Source of the DNA: JAAYBF01 sp963716445
Lineage (GTDB): Bacteria; Actinomycetota; Thermoleophilia; Solirubrobacterales; Thermoleophilaceae
DNA length: 64,000 nucleotides
Assembly: GCA_963716445.1 (NCBI GenBank)
Contig: OY970313.1
Coordinates: 1,984,001 to 2,048,000, forward strand
Reading direction: 5' to 3'
This document shows positions 19,434-35,390 of this stretch, one piece after another. Every line of letters starts with the position of its first letter. Position 1 is the first letter of the stretch. Under the pieces are notes generated by a model that searched no databases, was not told where the DNA came from, and was given only the letters and a program-made list of their open reading frames with translations. The position numbers and the translations under genes were made by a program.

Positions 19434-19937
19434 ATGGACGCGCGGACCGCGACGAGACGTCCCGCCGGGCCCCGCGCGACCGCCGGTCCCGGCGCGGCCG
19501 TCCTCGCCCTGGCGCTGATCGCGGCGCTGCTGCTGATCCTGGCCGAGCTCTCGACGATCGCCTCGGTCGACGTCGCCGGCGACTCCTGCGAGGTCATCAA
19601 CGACTCGAGCCCCGCGCTCGCCGACCGCTGCGCGCTCAGCGGCTGGGAGCGCCACGGCGGCGCGCTGATCCTGCTCGCCGCGCTAGTCGCCGGCGCGGGC
19701 TTCGCCGCGCGCCGCGGATTCGCCGCCGCGGCCGGCGGCATCCTGGCGGCCGTCGGCGCGGTCGTGCTCGGCATCGCCCTGCTCGCCGACCTGCCCATCA
19801 CCAACGAGACCGGCGCGATCGGCCTCAACTTCGACGGCGCGACCGCCAGCGCCGGCCTCGGCTTCTACCTCGAGCTCACCGGCGGCGTCCTCTGCCTGCT
19901 CGCCGGCGCGCTGGCGCTCAGCGCTCGTCCGCGCTGA
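19434..19937 (+). CDS. Four-helix membrane protein of unknown function
   Basis: From the ATG at 19434 this encodes 167 aa with four hydrophobic segments at about residues 20-45, 73-95, 97-120 and 143-162. A soluble loop after the first helix holds two Cys (DSCEVIN, DRCALSG), possibly a disulfide outside the membrane. It stands on the opposite strand between fusA and the zinc-ribbon gene. No family was recognised. The start is uncertain because the frame stays open to 19254. Confidence 0.7.
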   Translation: MDARTATRRPAGPRATAGPGAAVLALALIAALLLILAELSTIASVDVAGDSCEVINDSSPALADRCALSGWERHGGALILLAALVAGAGFAARRGFAAAAGGILAAVGAVVLGIALLADLPITNETGAIGLNFDGATASAGLGFYLELTGGVLCLLAGALALSARPR

Positions 19938-19940
19938 CGT

Positions 19941-20198
19941 TCAGGACGCGTTCCTCCGCGCCGCCTTCCGGCGCTCCACGAAGCTCTCCTTGCGCGCCGC
20001 CTCCCGCTCCGACCGCCGCAGATCGCTGTCCTTCCTCGCGCCCCGGCCCATCCGAACCGTCCCGACCTTCCCGATCGGCGAGTACAACCGCCGCACCTCC
20101 CCCGCCCCACACTCAGGACACACGACCACCCGCTCCCCCGACACCAGCTCCTCGAACCTAGCCGAGCACTCCCCGCATTCGAAGTCCAGCAACGGCAC
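19941..20198 (-). CDS. FmdB-type zinc-ribbon protein
   Basis: This 85-aa protein begins MPLLDFECGECSARFEELV. The two CxxC pairs (ECGEC and VCPEC) form the N-terminal zinc ribbon of the FmdB/putative regulatory protein family. The rest is a basic, probably helical tail (RKDSDLRRSEREAARKESF). It is downstream of rpsG on the same strand, and its coding sequence ends three bases from the convergent membrane gene. The molecular role of the family is not established. Confidence 0.85.
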   Translation of the reverse strand: MPLLDFECGECSARFEELVSGERVVVCPECGAGEVRRLYSPIGKVGTVRMGRGARKDSDLRRSEREAARKESFVERRKAARRNAS

Positions 20199-20252
20199 GA
20201 TCAGACCCTAGCCAGATTCCAGCCACGCCACCGAGGCGTTCTGGGGGCGTGG

Positions 20253-20318
20253 CTGGCAAGGAAGAGGGGGCCGTGGCGGGCGCCAGCCCGCGAGGCTCCC
20301 GATGACACCGCCAGGCGC
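20253..20318 (-). repeat. 66-bp dispersed intergenic repeat, copy B
   Basis: This is the second copy of the element at 4462-4527 (61/66 identical, same orientation), located 20 bases after the rpsG stop. The GCGGGC-TGGC-GCCCGC hairpin is fully conserved, while most of the differences lie between it and the far end. This pattern would fit a structured RNA, but two copies are too few to prove covariation. Confidence 0.75.
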
Positions 20319-20338
20319 GTCCCCAGGACGCCGCAGCA

Positions 20339-20809
20339 CTACCAGCGGTAGTGGGCGAATGCTTTGTTCGCTTGCGCCATGCGGTAGATGTCGTCCTTGC
20401 GCTTGTAGGCGAGGCCGGCCTGCTGGGAGGCGTCGATCAGCTCGTTGGCGAGGCGCTCCGCCATCGTCCGCTCGCGACGGTTGCGGGCGAACTCGACGAG
20501 CCAGCGGACGGCGAGCGTCCGGGCGCGGCGGGCGGGCACCTCGACCGGCACCTGGTAGGTCGCGCCGCCGACACGCCGGGAGCGCACCTCGAGCACCGGC
20601 GTGAGGATCTTGATCGAGTTCTCGAGCGCAACGGTGGGCTCCTCGCCCGTCTTGTCGGAGAGCTTTCCGAGCGCGTCGTAGACGATCTGCTCGGCGGTCG
20701 ACTTCTTGCCGTCGACCATCACGCGGTTGATGACCTGCTGGACGAGCTTGGACCCGTGAAGCGAGTCGGGCTCGATGGGGCGAGCCCCTGCGGCAGCGCG
20801 GCGTGGCAT
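20339..20809 (-). CDS. rpsG: 30S ribosomal protein S7
   Basis: S7 initiates head assembly of the small subunit. The 156-aa product starts MPRRAAAGARPIEPDSLHGS and has the conserved NRVMVDGKKSTAEQIVYDAL and GGATYQVPVEVPARRARTLA motifs. It follows rpsL by four bases in the str operon. Confidence 0.98.
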   Translation of the reverse strand: MPRRAAAGARPIEPDSLHGSKLVQQVINRVMVDGKKSTAEQIVYDALGKLSDKTGEEPTVALENSIKILTPVLEVRSRRVGGATYQVPVEVPARRARTLAVRWLVEFARNRRERTMAERLANELIDASQQAGLAYKRKDDIYRMAQANKAFAHYRW

Positions 20810-20813
20810 CGAG

Positions 20814-21209
20814 CTACTTGGCCTTGGTTCCGTAGTGCGAGCGGGACTTCTTGCGCTCGGTGACGCCGGAGGCGTCGAGCGTGCCGCGAACGACCTTGTA
20901 GCGAACGCCCGGCAGGTCCTTGACGCGACCGCCGCGCACTAGGACGACCGAGTGCTCCTGCAGGTTGTGGCCCTCGCCCGGGATGTAGGACGTGACCTCC
21001 ATGCCGTTCGTCAGCCGAACACGGGCCACCTTGCGAAGCGCCGAGTTCGGCTTCTTAGGGGTGGTCGTGTAGACGCGCGTGCAGACCCCGCGCCGCTGCG
21101 GCGCGGCGATCCGCTTCTTGTTGCCCTGCCCGGACTTGAGGCCCGGGGTGGCCACCTTCTTGCTCGGCTTCTTGCGGCCCTTGCGGACCAGCTGATTGAT
21201 GCTCGGCAT
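20814..21209 (-). CDS. rpsL: 30S ribosomal protein S12
   Basis: S12 is the decoding-centre protein. The 131-aa product begins MPSINQLVRKGRKKPSKKVA. It keeps the lysines at the two classic streptomycin-resistance sites (TTTPKKPNSA and VRGGRVKDLPGVRYK), so the sequence predicts the sensitive form. It is the first gene of the str run, downstream of a DMT permease gene rather than of rpoC. Confidence 0.98.
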   Translation of the reverse strand: MPSINQLVRKGRKKPSKKVATPGLKSGQGNKKRIAAPQRRGVCTRVYTTTPKKPNSALRKVARVRLTNGMEVTSYIPGEGHNLQEHSVVLVRGGRVKDLPGVRYKVVRGTLDASGVTERKKSRSHYGTKAK

Positions 21210-21323
21210 GCGGCGCGGGATAGTAGCAGTGAATTCCGTAGCTGCCGTGCTCGCCGGATCTGGCTCCAGCCAGCTACGAAACGTCCCGAAGGGGACCGAT
21301 CCGGCTGCGCTCCTCCGCTAGGA

Positions 21324-22199
21324 CTAAATGGCCGCGCGGGCCTGTGCCGCGCGCAGCGGGGCGGGCATCATGGCGGCGGCGCCGATGACGAGCAGGAAGG
21401 CGAGGCATTGGACGACGATGCCGAGCGCGTCCCCGGGCATCGGATCGCCGAAGACGAGGATGCCGCCCGACACGCAGCTGACGTTCGCGGCGGCGCTGGT
21501 CATCGTGATGACCGGGACGGCCTCGCCCTTCTGCAGGCCGCGAGCCGACGCGAAGAAGGCGAGGATCGACGCGAGCACGCAGGTCAGCAGCCACGGCGAT
21601 ATGAGCCCCCCGACCAAGCCTGTCGCGGCGACGCCCTCGGTCAGCGCCTTGATCGCTACGTCGGAGACCCCGAACAGGATCCCCGCCGCCAACCCCAGCA
21701 GGGCGCCAGCGTGCTGATGGTGACCGCTGAAGCGCGGCATGAAGACGAGCACCGCGCCGATCCCGAGCAGGCTCGCCTCGAAGGCGATCATCCCGGCGAC
21801 CGAGTAGCCGTGATCGTTCGCGCCATGTGGCAGCGTCACGGCGAGCAGCGCGAGCCCAACGGCGGTGCAGGCGACACCTACCCACTGCCGCGGTCCGACG
21901 TCGCAGCCGAACCAGCGCTCGGCCAGCAGCGTCAGGAAGACGAGCCCGCCCGAGATGACCGCCTGGACCAGCGACAGCGGCGCCAGCGCCAGCGCCGCCA
22001 CGTGGAAGATCCAAGCGCCCAGGGCGACCGCCATGCCGATCGCGAACCAGCGCGAGCGGAACAGCGCCACCGCGCTCGCCCAGGGCCGGCGCAGGTTGAC
22101 CGCCGGAGCCGCGACCGCACCCCGATGCTTCAGCAAGAAGCCGAGGTTCGTCGTCAGCGCGCAGAGCAGCGCCAGCAGGATTCCGATTTGAAGTGCCAT
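21324..22199 (-). CDS. DMT-superfamily permease
   Basis: This 291-aa protein has about nine to ten hydrophobic segments arranged as two similar halves, as in EamA/DMT-type transporters. The first helix contains a polar GFLLKHRGA stretch, and a His-rich loop (RFSGHHQHAG) separates the halves. The substrate cannot be told from sequence. It interrupts the common rpoC-rpsL adjacency and is flanked by 115- and 206-base gaps, so it may be its own transcription unit. Confidence 0.8.
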   Translation of the reverse strand: MALQIGILLALLCALTTNLGFLLKHRGAVAAPAVNLRRPWASAVALFRSRWFAIGMAVALGAWIFHVAALALAPLSLVQAVISGGLVFLTLLAERWFGCDVGPRQWVGVACTAVGLALLAVTLPHGANDHGYSVAGMIAFEASLLGIGAVLVFMPRFSGHHQHAGALLGLAAGILFGVSDVAIKALTEGVAATGLVGGLISPWLLTCVLASILAFFASARGLQKGEAVPVITMTSAAANVSCVSGGILVFGDPMPGDALGIVVQCLAFLLVIGAAAMMPAPLRAAQARAAI

Positions 22200-22309
22200 T
22201 GATGAGTTGTCGAATGCGCTGGAGCTAGCAGCCAGCCCCCACAGCTATTCGCTCTATCGATCTAAGCGCCTTCCGGCTTGAGCCGCGCCACCCGATCGCA
22301 GACGCTCAT

Positions 22310-22388
22310 CCGCGGGTGGCGCGGGGGAAGCCTTCCCGCGCGGAGCTTGCGAGCACGGAAAGGCTTCCCCCGTCGACAGGACCCGCGG
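22310..22388 (-). terminator. Large hairpin downstream of rpoC
   Basis: An outer 8-bp stem (CCGCGGGT with ACCCGCGG) encloses a 15-bp inner stem with one mismatch (GGGGGAAGCCTT with its complement) around a 19-base loop. It begins 18 bases after the rpoC stop on the minus strand. There is no T tract, so termination efficiency is uncertain, but the position fits the end of the rpoBC transcript. Confidence 0.75.
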
Positions 22389-22405
22389 CCTGAAACGCCC
22401 CGGAG

Positions 22406-26479
<4,074 letters not shown>

Positions 26480-26535
26480 GTGTGTCCTCTAGATCCGGTG
26501 GAGAGCAGGGCTGGTGGGCATTCGGCGGTGGCGCC

Positions 26536-30120
<3,585 letters not shown>

Positions 30121-30198
30121 GACGGCGACTCCTTCAAGGGTTCGGCGGAGAGCGAAACGGGCGCCACGAAGCGCGACCGCTCAGAATAGCACACTGAA

Positions 30199-30221
30199 AC
30201 CCGCCCCCCACGGGGGCGGGT
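30199..30221 (-). terminator. Hairpin in the rpoB leader
   Basis: The minus strand has a perfect 10-bp stem (ACCCGCCCCC with GGGGGCGGGT, 3-base loop) followed by TTTC. It ends about 78 bases before the rpoB ATG. It either ends transcription arriving from upstream or attenuates rpoBC. Just after it the sequence TGCTATTCT resembles an extended -10 element, so a promoter may lie between hairpin and gene. Confidence 0.65.
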
Positions 30222-30419
30222 GCCGAGCCCCTGCGGACTCGGACGTGGCCGTCACGGACCCCGTCCCGAGGCTCCGCGATATGTAGGCGAAGCGCAACTC
30301 GAGGGACGGCTACGGCTATAGGCCACTTCAGAGCTTAGCGGCTCCGGCGGCATCCCGCCAGCGTTGGGCGCCGGCGCCCGAGGGGCTCGCACCCACGAAC
30401 TCGAATACCATCCGCGGCG

Positions 30420-30761
30420 ATGGAGGCGGGGAGCACCCAGGACAGGCTGAGCGCCGCGCTCGACCCGCGTGAGCGGATCTACCGCGACCCGTTCAACGAG
30501 CTGGTCGTCTTCGTGATCTCGGCCGTCGGCGCCGCGGTGATCGTCCCGTGCGTCCTGCTGATCGCCGGCGCCTTCACCGGCCAGTTCGACGTCGGCGCGT
30601 TCGTCGCGGTGAGCGTCGTGCTCGAGCTGGTGCTGATCTTCGGCGTCGCGCGGCCGCAGATGAAGCCGCGCGAGCGGGTCGGCTGGGCGTTGCTGTGGGG
30701 CTTCGCGGCGGCGGCGCTCGGCGCGGCGTTCTGGAGCCTCGTCTTCGCGCCCTCGCTGTAG
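30420..30761 (+). CDS. Small membrane protein of unknown function
   Basis: This 113-aa protein has three hydrophobic segments at about residues 27-50, 57-75 and 86-108. A short cytoplasmic-looking N-terminus (DPRERIYRDPFNELVVFVIS) precedes them. It is encoded on the opposite strand to the RNA-polymerase and ribosomal genes, between rpoB and rplL. Its stop is four bases from the convergent gene at 30765. No family was recognised. Confidence 0.65.
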   Translation: MEAGSTQDRLSAALDPRERIYRDPFNELVVFVISAVGAAVIVPCVLLIAGAFTGQFDVGAFVAVSVVLELVLIFGVARPQMKPRERVGWALLWGFAAAALGAAFWSLVFAPSL

Positions 30762-30764
30762 CGC

Positions 30765-31328
30765 TCAGGCGCTCAGCCGCCGCAGCCGGCGGTCGGCGGC
30801 CTCGGTGACCGAGCGGCGCCCGCGACCCGCGGCCTCGTAGAGCGACACGGCGGCCGCGACCTCGCGGTCCGCGCGTCCGAGGCGCTGCTTGACCTGCGCC
30901 GCGGTCATGCCGTCGTAGCCGTCCCAGGGCGGATCGACGCGTACCTGCGCGCCGGCGCCCTCGGCGGCGTCCTCGCCGCCGATCTCGGCGACCGGGACCG
31001 GATCGTCGTCGACCGCCTTGGCCCCTGGAGCCGGCGGAATCACCGGTACCGCGGGCCCCTTCGCCCGGGCGGCTGGAACCGGTGACGGACGAACGGCCTC
31101 CGGTCGCGCAGGCGGCGGCGCCACCGGTCGTGGGCGTCGCGAGCCGGCCGGCGGCGGTGGCTGGGAGAAGGACGACAGCGGAACGCCGCTCGGCCGGTCG
31201 TCGGCCTCGAGCGCGCGGCGCATCTCACGGACGAGTCCGAGGGCTACCTCGAGCGCCAGCTCGCCTGCCGACAAGCCGAGCCGCATGGGGCCGACGACGC
31301 CGCGCACCAGCCTGTTGGTCAGTCGCAT
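30765..31328 (-). CDS. Hypothetical protein with a proline-rich centre
   Basis: From the ATG at 31328 (a GTG at 31370 is also possible) this encodes 187 aa. An N-terminal amphipathic region (MRLTNRLVRGVVGPMRLGLS) is followed by a Pro/Ala-rich linker (about residues 57-115). The C-terminal helical segment WDGYDGMTAAQVKQRLGRAD resembles the short helical tail found in several actinobacterial lipid-droplet-like or hypothetical proteins. That likeness is weak. It lies after rplL behind a strong terminator, so it is probably transcribed separately. Confidence 0.6.
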   Translation of the reverse strand: MRLTNRLVRGVVGPMRLGLSAGELALEVALGLVREMRRALEADDRPSGVPLSSFSQPPPPAGSRRPRPVAPPPARPEAVRPSPVPAARAKGPAVPVIPPAPGAKAVDDDPVPVAEIGGEDAAEGAGAQVRVDPPWDGYDGMTAAQVKQRLGRADREVAAAVSLYEAAGRGRRSVTEAADRRLRRLSA

Positions 31329-31377
31329 CCCGCCCGCGTACCCCGACCGTCGGGCGTGAAACTCGGCCACCGAACGC

Positions 31378-31405
31378 GAAGGGGCCGCACGCGGGCGGCC
31401 CCTTC
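31378..31405 (-). terminator. Terminator hairpin after rplL
   Basis: A perfect 11-bp stem (GAAGGGGCCGC with its complement, 6-base loop) lies 22 bases after the rplL stop on the minus strand. There is no T tract. The position marks the end of the rplJL transcript. Confidence 0.8.
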
Positions 31406-31426
31406 GACGAGGAACTGCTGAGCGGC

Positions 31427-31816
31427 CTACTTGACCTCGACGGAGCCGCCGGCCTCCTCGAGCTCGGCCTTGAGCTTGTCGGCCTCGTCGCGCTCGACGC
31501 CCTCCTTGATCGGCTTCGGGGCCTCGTCGACGAGCGCCTTGGCCTCCTTGAGGCCGAGACCGGTCGCCGCGCGCACGACCTTGATCACCTGGATCTTCTT
31601 GTCACCGGCGGCGGTCAGGACGACGTCGACGGTGCTCGACTCCTCCTCCGCGGCGGCGCCATCACCGGCGCCATCACCGGCGGCGGCCGGGGCCGCGGCC
31701 GCAACCGCGGCCGCGGAGACGCCGAAGGCCTCCTCGAGCGCCTTGATCCGCTCTGACAGCTCGAGCACGGAGATGCCCTTGAGCTCGTCGATCCACTCCT
31801 CGGTACTGGCGGCCAT
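31427..31816 (-). CDS. rplL: 50S ribosomal protein L7/L12
   Basis: L7/L12 is the stalk protein that recruits translation GTPases. The 129-aa product has the N-terminal dimerisation helix region (STEEWIDELKGISVLELSER), an Ala-rich hinge (about residues 38-55) and the conserved C-terminal domain (VDVVLTAAGDKKIQVIKVVR, GLGLKEAKALVDEAPKPIKE). It follows rplJ by two bases. Confidence 0.98.
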   Translation of the reverse strand: MAASTEEWIDELKGISVLELSERIKALEEAFGVSAAAVAAAAPAAAGDGAGDGAAAEEESSTVDVVLTAAGDKKIQVIKVVRAATGLGLKEAKALVDEAPKPIKEGVERDEADKLKAELEEAGGSVEVK

Positions 31817-31818
31817 CT

Positions 31819-32538
31819 CTAGCTCTCCTTCTCTTGGTCGCCCTCAGCGGGCGCGTCGTTTTGATCGGTGTCCGCCGCCGACTGCTCGGCGGACTCGGCC
31901 TCAGCGACGGGCGCCTCGGCCTCCTCAGTGGTCTCTGTCTCTGCCTCGGCGGCGGGCGCCTCGGCGTCCTCAGTCGTGTCTGCCTCAGCCTCAGCGGGCG
32001 CCGGCTCGGGGGCGTCGCCGCCCACGAGGCCTCGCTCGGCGACCTGGCCGAGCTGGACCGCGAGGCCCTGGATGAGCTGGTTGAGCGTGCGCGCCAGCCC
32101 GCCGATCGGGTAGGCGAGCACGCCGACGAGCTGACCGTGGAGCGCATCGCGCGACGGGAGCCTGGAGATCGCGAGGATCTCCTCGGCGCTCACCTCGCCG
32201 CCGTCCATGGTGCCGCCCTTGAACTCGAGCAGGTCGTGCTCCCTGCGGAACGCCGCCAGCGCCTTGGCGGCTAGCGCCGCGTCGCCGCGAACGAACGTGA
32301 AGGCCGTCGGGCCGTCGAGGAACGCCTTCAGGCTCTCTGCCCCGGCCTTGTCGGCGGCGCGCTCGGTGAGGGTATTCTTCACGACGCGCAGGCTGGCGTC
32401 GGCCTCGCGCAGCCGGGCGCGCAGCTCGGCTGCCTGGGCCACGGTGATGCCGCGGTAGTCGACGGCGAAGACCGCCTGCGACTCCTGGATCTGATCGGCC
32501 ACCTGATCGATGACCGCTGCCTTCTCGTCCCTGTTCAT
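31819..32538 (-). CDS. rplJ: 50S ribosomal protein L10 with an acidic C-terminal extension
   Basis: L10 anchors the L7/L12 stalk. The first ~175 of its 239 residues are the usual protein (MNRDEKAAVIDQVADQIQES and the ALKALAAF-like core, ending near LGQVAERGLVGG). The last ~65 residues are a Glu/Ala/Thr-rich repeat (units such as EDAEAPAAEAETETTEEAEA) normally absent. A hairpin 22 bases upstream may carry L10 autoregulation or act as an attenuator. Confidence 0.96.
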   Translation of the reverse strand: MNRDEKAAVIDQVADQIQESQAVFAVDYRGITVAQAAELRARLREADASLRVVKNTLTERAADKAGAESLKAFLDGPTAFTFVRGDAALAAKALAAFRREHDLLEFKGGTMDGGEVSAEEILAISRLPSRDALHGQLVGVLAYPIGGLARTLNQLIQGLAVQLGQVAERGLVGGDAPEPAPAEAEADTTEDAEAPAAEAETETTEEAEAPVAEAESAEQSAADTDQNDAPAEGDQEKES

Positions 32539-32560
32539 TCCGTTCTCGTCTCCAATGGAA

Positions 32561-32582
32561 GAGCCCGCACGCAGGCGGGCTC
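32561..32582 (-). promoter_or_regulatory. Hairpin in the rplJ leader
   Basis: The minus strand reads GAGCCCGC-CTGCGT-GCGGGCTC followed by TTCC, ending 22 bases before the rplJ ATG. It resembles an attenuator between rplA and rplJL, a place where many bacteria reduce transcription into the stalk genes and where L10 binds its own mRNA leader. Which of these it does cannot be read from the sequence. Confidence 0.6.
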
Positions 32583-32680
32583 CGGGAGAACGGTCGGGGA
32601 CGACCTCTCGGGCTCCACCTGCCCCGGGCTTCCAGCCGCTCCTGGCGGCCCGCCGGGGGTCTCGGGTAGAAAATCTTCGG

Positions 32681-33406
32681 TCAGGCTACAGCAGCCGTCG
32701 CCTCCGCGGTCTGATCGGCGGCGGCGGTGGGATCGACGCGCACGCCCGGGCCCATCGTCGTCGTCAGCGTGACGGTGTGCAGATAGCGGCCCTTGGCCGA
32801 AGCCGGCTTGGCGCGGTTGACCTCCTCGATCAGCGCCACGTAGTTCTCGACCAGCGCGCTCGCCTCGAAGCTCGCCTTGCCGATCGGCAGGTGGACGATC
32901 GCGGTGCGGTCGGTGCGGTACTCGATCTTGCCGGCCTTGGCCTCGGAGACGGCCTTGGTGACGTCGTTGGTGACGGTGCCGACCTTCGGGTTGGGCATCT
33001 TGCCCTGCGGCCCGAGCACGCGGCCAAGCTTGCCGACCACCGGCATCATGTCCGGCGTGGCGATCGCGACGTCGAAGTCGCTGAAGCCCTCCTCGACCTT
33101 CTTGGCGAGGTCGTCGTCGCCGACGTGGTCGGCGCCGGCCTCCTGGGCCTCGCGCGCCTTGTCGCCCTTGGCGAAGACGGCGACGGTCATCTCGCGGCCA
33201 AGGCCGTGGGGCAGCGAGATCGTGCCGCGCAGCTGCTCCTCGGCGTGCCGGACGTTGAGGCCGGTGCGGATGTGGACCTCGACCGTCTCGTCGAGCTTGC
33301 CGTGCTTGAAGCCCTTGATCAGGTCGATCGCCTCGGCGGGGGTGTACTCGTGCTCGCGGTCGACCTTCGCGAGGTTGTCGACGTAGCGCTTGCCGTGCTT
33401 GGCCAT
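32681..33406 (-). CDS. rplA: 50S ribosomal protein L1
   Basis: L1 is the mobile stalk protein at the E site and the usual repressor of the L11 operon. The ATG at 33406 gives 241 aa starting MAKHGKRYVDNLAKVDREHE, with the LGRVLGPQGKMPNPKVGTVT signature. The open frame continuing upstream overlaps rplK and is rejected. A short Ala/Thr-rich tail ends the protein. Confidence 0.97.
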   Translation of the reverse strand: MAKHGKRYVDNLAKVDREHEYTPAEAIDLIKGFKHGKLDETVEVHIRTGLNVRHAEEQLRGTISLPHGLGREMTVAVFAKGDKAREAQEAGADHVGDDDLAKKVEEGFSDFDVAIATPDMMPVVGKLGRVLGPQGKMPNPKVGTVTNDVTKAVSEAKAGKIEYRTDRTAIVHLPIGKASFEASALVENYVALIEEVNRAKPASAKGRYLHTVTLTTTMGPGVRVDPTAAADQTAEATAAVA

Positions 33407-33408
33407 GG

Positions 33409-33831
33409 CTATGAGACCTCCACGCCCATCGAGCGGGCGGTGCCCTCGATGATCTTGGTCGCCTGGTCGAGGTCGTTGGCGTTGAGGTCGGGCATCTTCT
33501 TCTCGGCGATCTGGCGTGCCTGGTCGCGAGTGATCGAGGCGACCTTCTCGCGGTTCGGCTCGCCCGAGCCCTTCGAGATGCCGGCGGCCTGCTTGATCAG
33601 GATCGCGGCCGGCGGCGTCTTGGTGATGAACGTGAACGAGCGGTCCTCGAAGACCGTGATCTCGACCGGGATGATCGTCCCGTTGTCGCCCTGCGTCTGG
33701 GCGTTGAACGCCTTGCAGAACTCCATGATGTTGACGCCGTGCTGGCCCAGCGCAGGGCCGACCGGCGGCGCCGGGTTGGCGTTCCCGCCGGGGACCTGCA
33801 GCTTGATGAGTGTCAGGACCTTCTTGGCCAT
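33409..33831 (-). CDS. rplK: 50S ribosomal protein L11
   Basis: L11 is part of the GTPase-associated centre and the target of thiopeptide antibiotics. The 140-aa product has the N-terminal Pro-rich segment (LQVPGGNANPAPPVGPALGQ) and the C-terminal rRNA-binding domain. The C-terminal signature region contains NANDLDQATKIIEGTARSMG. It abuts nusG without a gap. Confidence 0.98.
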   Translation of the reverse strand: MAKKVLTLIKLQVPGGNANPAPPVGPALGQHGVNIMEFCKAFNAQTQGDNGTIIPVEITVFEDRSFTFITKTPPAAILIKQAAGISKGSGEPNREKVASITRDQARQIAEKKMPDLNANDLDQATKIIEGTARSMGVEVS

Positions 33832-34353
33832 CTAGATCTTCTTCACCTGGTCGAAGCCCACCTCGACGGGAGTCTCCCTGCCGAAGATGGATACCAGCAC
33901 CTTGAGCTTGGCGGCGTCGTCGTTGATCTCGGAGATCTCGCCGGAGAAGTCCGACAGCGGCCCGGAGACGACCTTGACCGACTCTCCGACGGTGAACTGG
34001 GCGCGCGTGCGCGGGCGCTCGGCGGTCTCGCGGTTGAGCAGCCGGTCGACCTCCGGCTGGCTGAGCGGAACCGGCTTCTGCGACGGCCCGACGAAGCCCG
34101 TGACGCCCGGGGTGTTCTTGACGAGGCCCCACGAGTCGTCGGTGAGGTTCATGTTGACGAGCAGGTAGCCGGGCATCGTGCGCTGCTCCTTCTGGATCTT
34201 CACGCCGTCCTTCATCTCCTGGATCTGCTCGGTCGGGACGACGACCTGGCGCACGGAGGTCTGTTGACCAAGCGACTGAACCCTGTGCTCGAGGTTCTGC
34301 TTGACCTTCTTCTCGTGGCCCGAGTAGGTGTTGACGGCGTACCAGCGGAACAT
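33832..34353 (-). CDS. nusG: Transcription termination/antitermination factor NusG
   Basis: NusG is a processivity factor that links RNA polymerase to the ribosome. The 173-aa protein has the NGN domain (FRWYAVNTYSGHEKKVKQNL, PGYLLVNMNLTDDSWGLVKN) and the C-terminal KOW domain (FTVGESVKVVSGPLSDFSGE). It is shorter than many actinobacterial NusG proteins because it lacks their acidic N-terminal extension. The standard secE-nusG-rplK order is kept. Confidence 0.98.
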   Translation of the reverse strand: MFRWYAVNTYSGHEKKVKQNLEHRVQSLGQQTSVRQVVVPTEQIQEMKDGVKIQKEQRTMPGYLLVNMNLTDDSWGLVKNTPGVTGFVGPSQKPVPLSQPEVDRLLNRETAERPRTRAQFTVGESVKVVSGPLSDFSGEISEINDDAAKLKVLVSIFGRETPVEVGFDQVKKI

Positions 34354-34393
34354 TGGTTTGCTCAGTTGCTTTCTGGAGGAAGCCCCGGTGGGG

Positions 34394-34990
34394 CTAGAGG
34401 ATGGCTTGGATGAATCTCGAGGCGATCGCGTCCAGGAGGCCCAGGTAGCCGCCGGCGATCAGCACGAAGCCTAGGACGACGCCCGTCAGCGTGGTGAGCG
34501 CCTGACGGTCGGGCCACTGCACGCGCTGCAGCTCCGCCCAGACGGCGACGAGGAACTGTACGAAACGCGGGCGGTCCTTGTGCTTCTCGGCCGTCCGGCG
34601 TCGCTTCTCGCCGTCCTCTGCGAGGTCCTCCTCGGGCATGTCCCGGGCGGAGTCGAAGTGCTCGGCGTCCTGCTCGGCGTCGAGGTCCTGCTCGAACTCG
34701 AGCACCTCGGCCGAGCTGCCGACGTCCTCCGGCGGCGCACCGGCGCGCAGCCGCTCGGACTCGCTCAGCGGAGGGGGCGTGACGGGATCGGCGCCGGCCG
34801 CGACGACGGACTCGCGCTCGAGCTCGTCGGCGACGTCGTCGGCGATCGGGTCGCCGTGGCGGCGGGTCGCGCCGGGCTCCAGCGCGTCCCGGTCGTCCGC
34901 CGGACGGGCCTTGGGCGCGGAGCCGTCGCCCTGCTCGCGCGCCTTGCGGCGCGCCTGGCGCTCCTTGGCCCGCTGACGGTTTCGAGCCAT
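34394..34990 (-). CDS. secE: Preprotein translocase subunit SecE with a long cytosolic N-terminus
   Basis: SecE clamps SecY in the translocase. The 198-aa protein carries the SecE signature in its last 60 residues (AELQRVQWPDRQALTTLTGV followed by one transmembrane helix). The ~135 residues before it are highly charged, Arg/Glu-rich and probably disordered, twice the length of an ordinary SecE. The start ATG at 34990 begins MARNRQRAKERQARRKAREQ. Exact start uncertain, identity not. Confidence 0.95.
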   Translation of the reverse strand: MARNRQRAKERQARRKAREQGDGSAPKARPADDRDALEPGATRRHGDPIADDVADELERESVVAAGADPVTPPPLSESERLRAGAPPEDVGSSAEVLEFEQDLDAEQDAEHFDSARDMPEEDLAEDGEKRRRTAEKHKDRPRFVQFLVAVWAELQRVQWPDRQALTTLTGVVLGFVLIAGGYLGLLDAIASRFIQAIL

Positions 34991-35026
34991 GCGGTCGTCC
35001 GGCCTACTCGCGCGAGCGCCGGGCGC

Positions 35027-35191
35027 TCAGCGCGTCTCCTTGTGCGGTGTGTGCTTGCCGCACCAACGGCAGTACTTGCGCAGCTCGATCCGATCCGGAT
35101 TGTTGCGCTTGGACTTCTGTGACTGGTAGTTGCGCCGCTTGCACTCCTGGCACTCCAGGGTTACGGCGATTCGAACGTCTCCGCGAGCCAT
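35027..35191 (-). CDS. rpmG: 50S ribosomal protein L33
   Basis: The minus strand from 35191 encodes 54 aa, starting MARGDVRIAVTLECQECKRR, with the zinc-ribbon pairs CQEC and CRWC of the C+ form. It lies 36 bases before secE, the usual position. The tRNA genes that often flank rpmG are not adjacent here; tRNA-Thr(GGT) is 6.2 kb away. Confidence 0.95.
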   Translation of the reverse strand: MARGDVRIAVTLECQECKRRNYQSQKSKRNNPDRIELRKYCRWCGKHTPHKETR

Positions 35192-35390
35192 GGCTCCTGC
35201 ACGATCTCTTGTTGGTCAGCGCGGCGCGACGATCCGTCCTCTGGATCTCCTGGCAAGGCGATAAGCCCCCCTCCCGGGGTCCCTACGCGAGATGGCTGGG
35301 CCGCCGCGCGAAGGCGACCGCCGGCCGCATCATTCGCGCCTCAGGATAGCGCGGGTCGCCGGTCGCCGCCCGGCGGGTACAGTCGGGGAC

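Noticed and set aside
35192..35390. tRNA-Trp or tRNA-Met expected near rpmG/secE
   Set aside because: I could fold no cloverleaf in this gap. The sequence only has GC-rich stretches.
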